5,342 bases of DNA from a bacterium BMS3Bbin07 (GTDB lineage Bacteria; Nitrospirota; Thermodesulfovibrionia; Thermodesulfovibrionales; JdFR-85): positions 1 to 5,342 of the forward strand of contig BDTQ01000180.1 in NCBI GenBank assembly GCA_002898135.1, given 5' to 3'. Both the position numbers and the translations under genes were made by a program. This document shows, piece by piece, positions 4,440 through 5,342 of the stretch. A model generated the notes under the pieces. That model made no database searches. It worked only from the letters and a program-made list of their open reading frames with translations, and was not told the origin of the DNA. Every line of letters starts with the position of its first letter. The first letter of the stretch is position 1.

Positions 4440-5241
4440 CCTTGAATTCAGGCGGATTTTTTCTTTATCCATACTGCTGGTTTTTCTTGTCGTCGGAGGT
4501 CGTAATGCAGGGGCAGCAGAGTCCCTGACCGTATCTGCTGCCATGAGTCTGAAAAATGCATTTGAAGATATAGGCAGGGTGTTTGAAGCGAAGCACGGAG
4601 GGGTGAAGGTCTATTTTAATTTTGCAGGCTCCGGTACCCTCAGCAGGCAGATAGAGTCCGGTGCTCCGGTTGATGTATTTGCCTCTGCCTCAATGCGGTA
4701 TATGGATGAAGTGGAGAGGAAGGGTTTTATTATAGGGGCCTCAAGGCGTAACTTTGCGGGCAACTCTATCGTCCTGATTGTGCCTTCAGCCTCCGGGTTT
4801 CAGCTCAGCTCCCTCCGCGGTCTTCTGAATGAGGGGATAAGGAGAATCGCCATAGGGAATCCGCGGACAGTCCCTGCAGGGGAATACTCAGAAGAGGCAT
4901 TGAAACACTTTGAACTCCGGGACAGGCTCGGAGATAAACTGATCCTTGCCGGAAATGTGAGACAGGTACTGGACTATGTGGCCCGTGGAGAGGTGGATGC
5001 AGGTATGGTGTATGCCTCTGATGCAGGGGCACGGCCTGATGAGGTGAAGATAGCCGTCGAAGTGCCGGCTGGAAGCCACACTGCCGTGCTCTATCCCGCA
5101 GCAGTTGTGAGGGGCTCGGACAATACAGCACTGGCAGCGGAATTTATTGACATGGTCACTTCAGAGAAAGGCCAGAAAATACTGAGGGATTACGGATTCA
5201 TACCGTTGGGAAAGGAGAAAGACCTTGAGCGCCATAAATGA
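4423..5241 (+). CDS. modA: Molybdate ABC transporter, periplasmic substrate-binding protein
   Basis: ModA captures molybdate (or tungstate) in the periplasm and delivers it to ModB/ModC. From GTG 4423 the product has 272 residues, normal for the family. Residues 1 to about 32 form a signal peptide (RR, hydrophobic SLSILLVFLVVGG, cleavage near AGAA). Ligand-site motifs follow in order: VSAAMSL (about 37-43), FAGSGTLSRQIESGAP with DVFASAS (67-90), GNPRTVPAGEY (145-155) and DAGMVYASDA (192-201). GTG 4423 is preferred since GTGAGG (4411-4416) is a suitable ribosome binding site; an in-frame GTG at 4411 is possible, adding four residues. The gene overlaps nifB by 17 nt, so its translation is probably coupled. 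In this setting it likely provides Mo for FeMo-co, though molybdopterin enzymes would benefit too. Confidence 0.95.
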   Translation: MRWFHSLEFRRIFSLSILLVFLVVGGRNAGAAESLTVSAAMSLKNAFEDIGRVFEAKHGGVKVYFNFAGSGTLSRQIESGAPVDVFASASMRYMDEVERKGFIIGASRRNFAGNSIVLIVPSASGFQLSSLRGLLNEGIRRIAIGNPRTVPAGEYSEEALKHFELRDRLGDKLILAGNVRQVLDYVARGEVDAGMVYASDAGARPDEVKIAVEVPAGSHTAVLYPAAVVRGSDNTALAAEFIDMVTSEKGQKILRDYGFIPLGKEKDLERHK

Positions 5242-5342
5242 TGCAACACTGTTTTCATTGAGACTGTCCCTCCAGGTGGCAACAGTGGCCACTGTGCTGG
5301 TGATGCTTGTGGGGATATCCGTTGCCTATATACTTGCGAGGG
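5225..5342 (+). CDS. modB: Molybdate ABC transporter permease, N-terminal part (cut by window end)
   Basis: The frame from TTG 5225 reads MSAINDATLFSLRLSLQVAT and continues with a hydrophobic segment (TVATVLVMLVGISVAYILAR), matching the start and first membrane helix of ModB permeases, whose N-terminus places an LSLKVA-like helix before the first transmembrane span. ModB forms the inner-membrane channel that receives molybdate from ModA. The TTG start is supported by AAGGAG (5212-5217) seven to eight bases upstream; the two nearby ATGs (5238, 5241) are in other frames. The gene overlaps modA by 17 nt and runs off the window after 39 codons; modC would be expected further on. Confidence 0.85.
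   Translation, partial: MSAINDATLFSLRLSLQVATVATVLVMLVGISVAYILAR

Noticed and set aside
4805..5131. Minus-strand open frames of 108 and 63 codons inside modA
   Set aside because: Both are antisense to conserved modA motifs; the translations are Pro/His/Ser-rich without domains.

Overview
The window looks like a chromosomal stretch of a free-living, diazotrophy-capable Gram-negative bacterium. Periplasm-targeted proteins, a nifB-modA-modB operon and a moderate-GC core point that way. An anaerobe of the Nitrospirota or Desulfobacterota type would fit, but the taxonomy is a guess and no marker gene is present. The window divides into an AT-richer accessory half (1 to about 2400) and a metabolic half (about 2430 to 5342) with more balanced base composition.

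Accessory half. A sequence of about 92 bp occurs at positions 1-92 and again at 1612-1705. The two copies are identical except for the lengths of one G run and one T run. Between them lie three things: the 5' third of an ISL3-family transposase with two strong inverted repeats in its leader; an intact, compact type II toxin-antitoxin pair (841-1328) of a family recognisable by sequence but without a gene name; and the first ~19 codons of a REP-associated tyrosine transposase (RAYT) with a REP-like hairpin just upstream. After the second repeat copy comes a Phd/YefM antitoxin overlapping a RelE/ParE toxin gene whose reading frame is broken near position 2100. A bidirectional terminator-like hairpin (2430-2462) closes this half.

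Metabolic half. On the minus strand is a secreted alpha-type carbonic anhydrase with all zinc ligands present. It has a plausible sigma-70 promoter facing away from the next operon. On the plus strand a well-matched sigma-54 (-24/-12) promoter precedes nifB (radical SAM enzyme making the iron-sulfur precursor of the nitrogenase cofactor), modA (periplasmic molybdate-binding protein) and the beginning of modB (molybdate permease). Each downstream gene overlaps the one before by 17 nt on the preferred starts, so translational coupling is likely. The operon joins construction of the Fe-S core of the nitrogenase cofactor with import of the molybdenum that completes it. The sigma-54 promoter suggests it is switched on by an enhancer-binding activator such as NifA.

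I see no tRNA, rRNA or CRISPR array. I found no clearly novel system. The most interesting signals are the sigma-54-driven nifB-mod operon with duplicated upstream motifs, the near-identical repeats around a toxin-antitoxin/IS island, the orphaned Phd antitoxin, and the hairpin that hides the transposase ribosome binding site.
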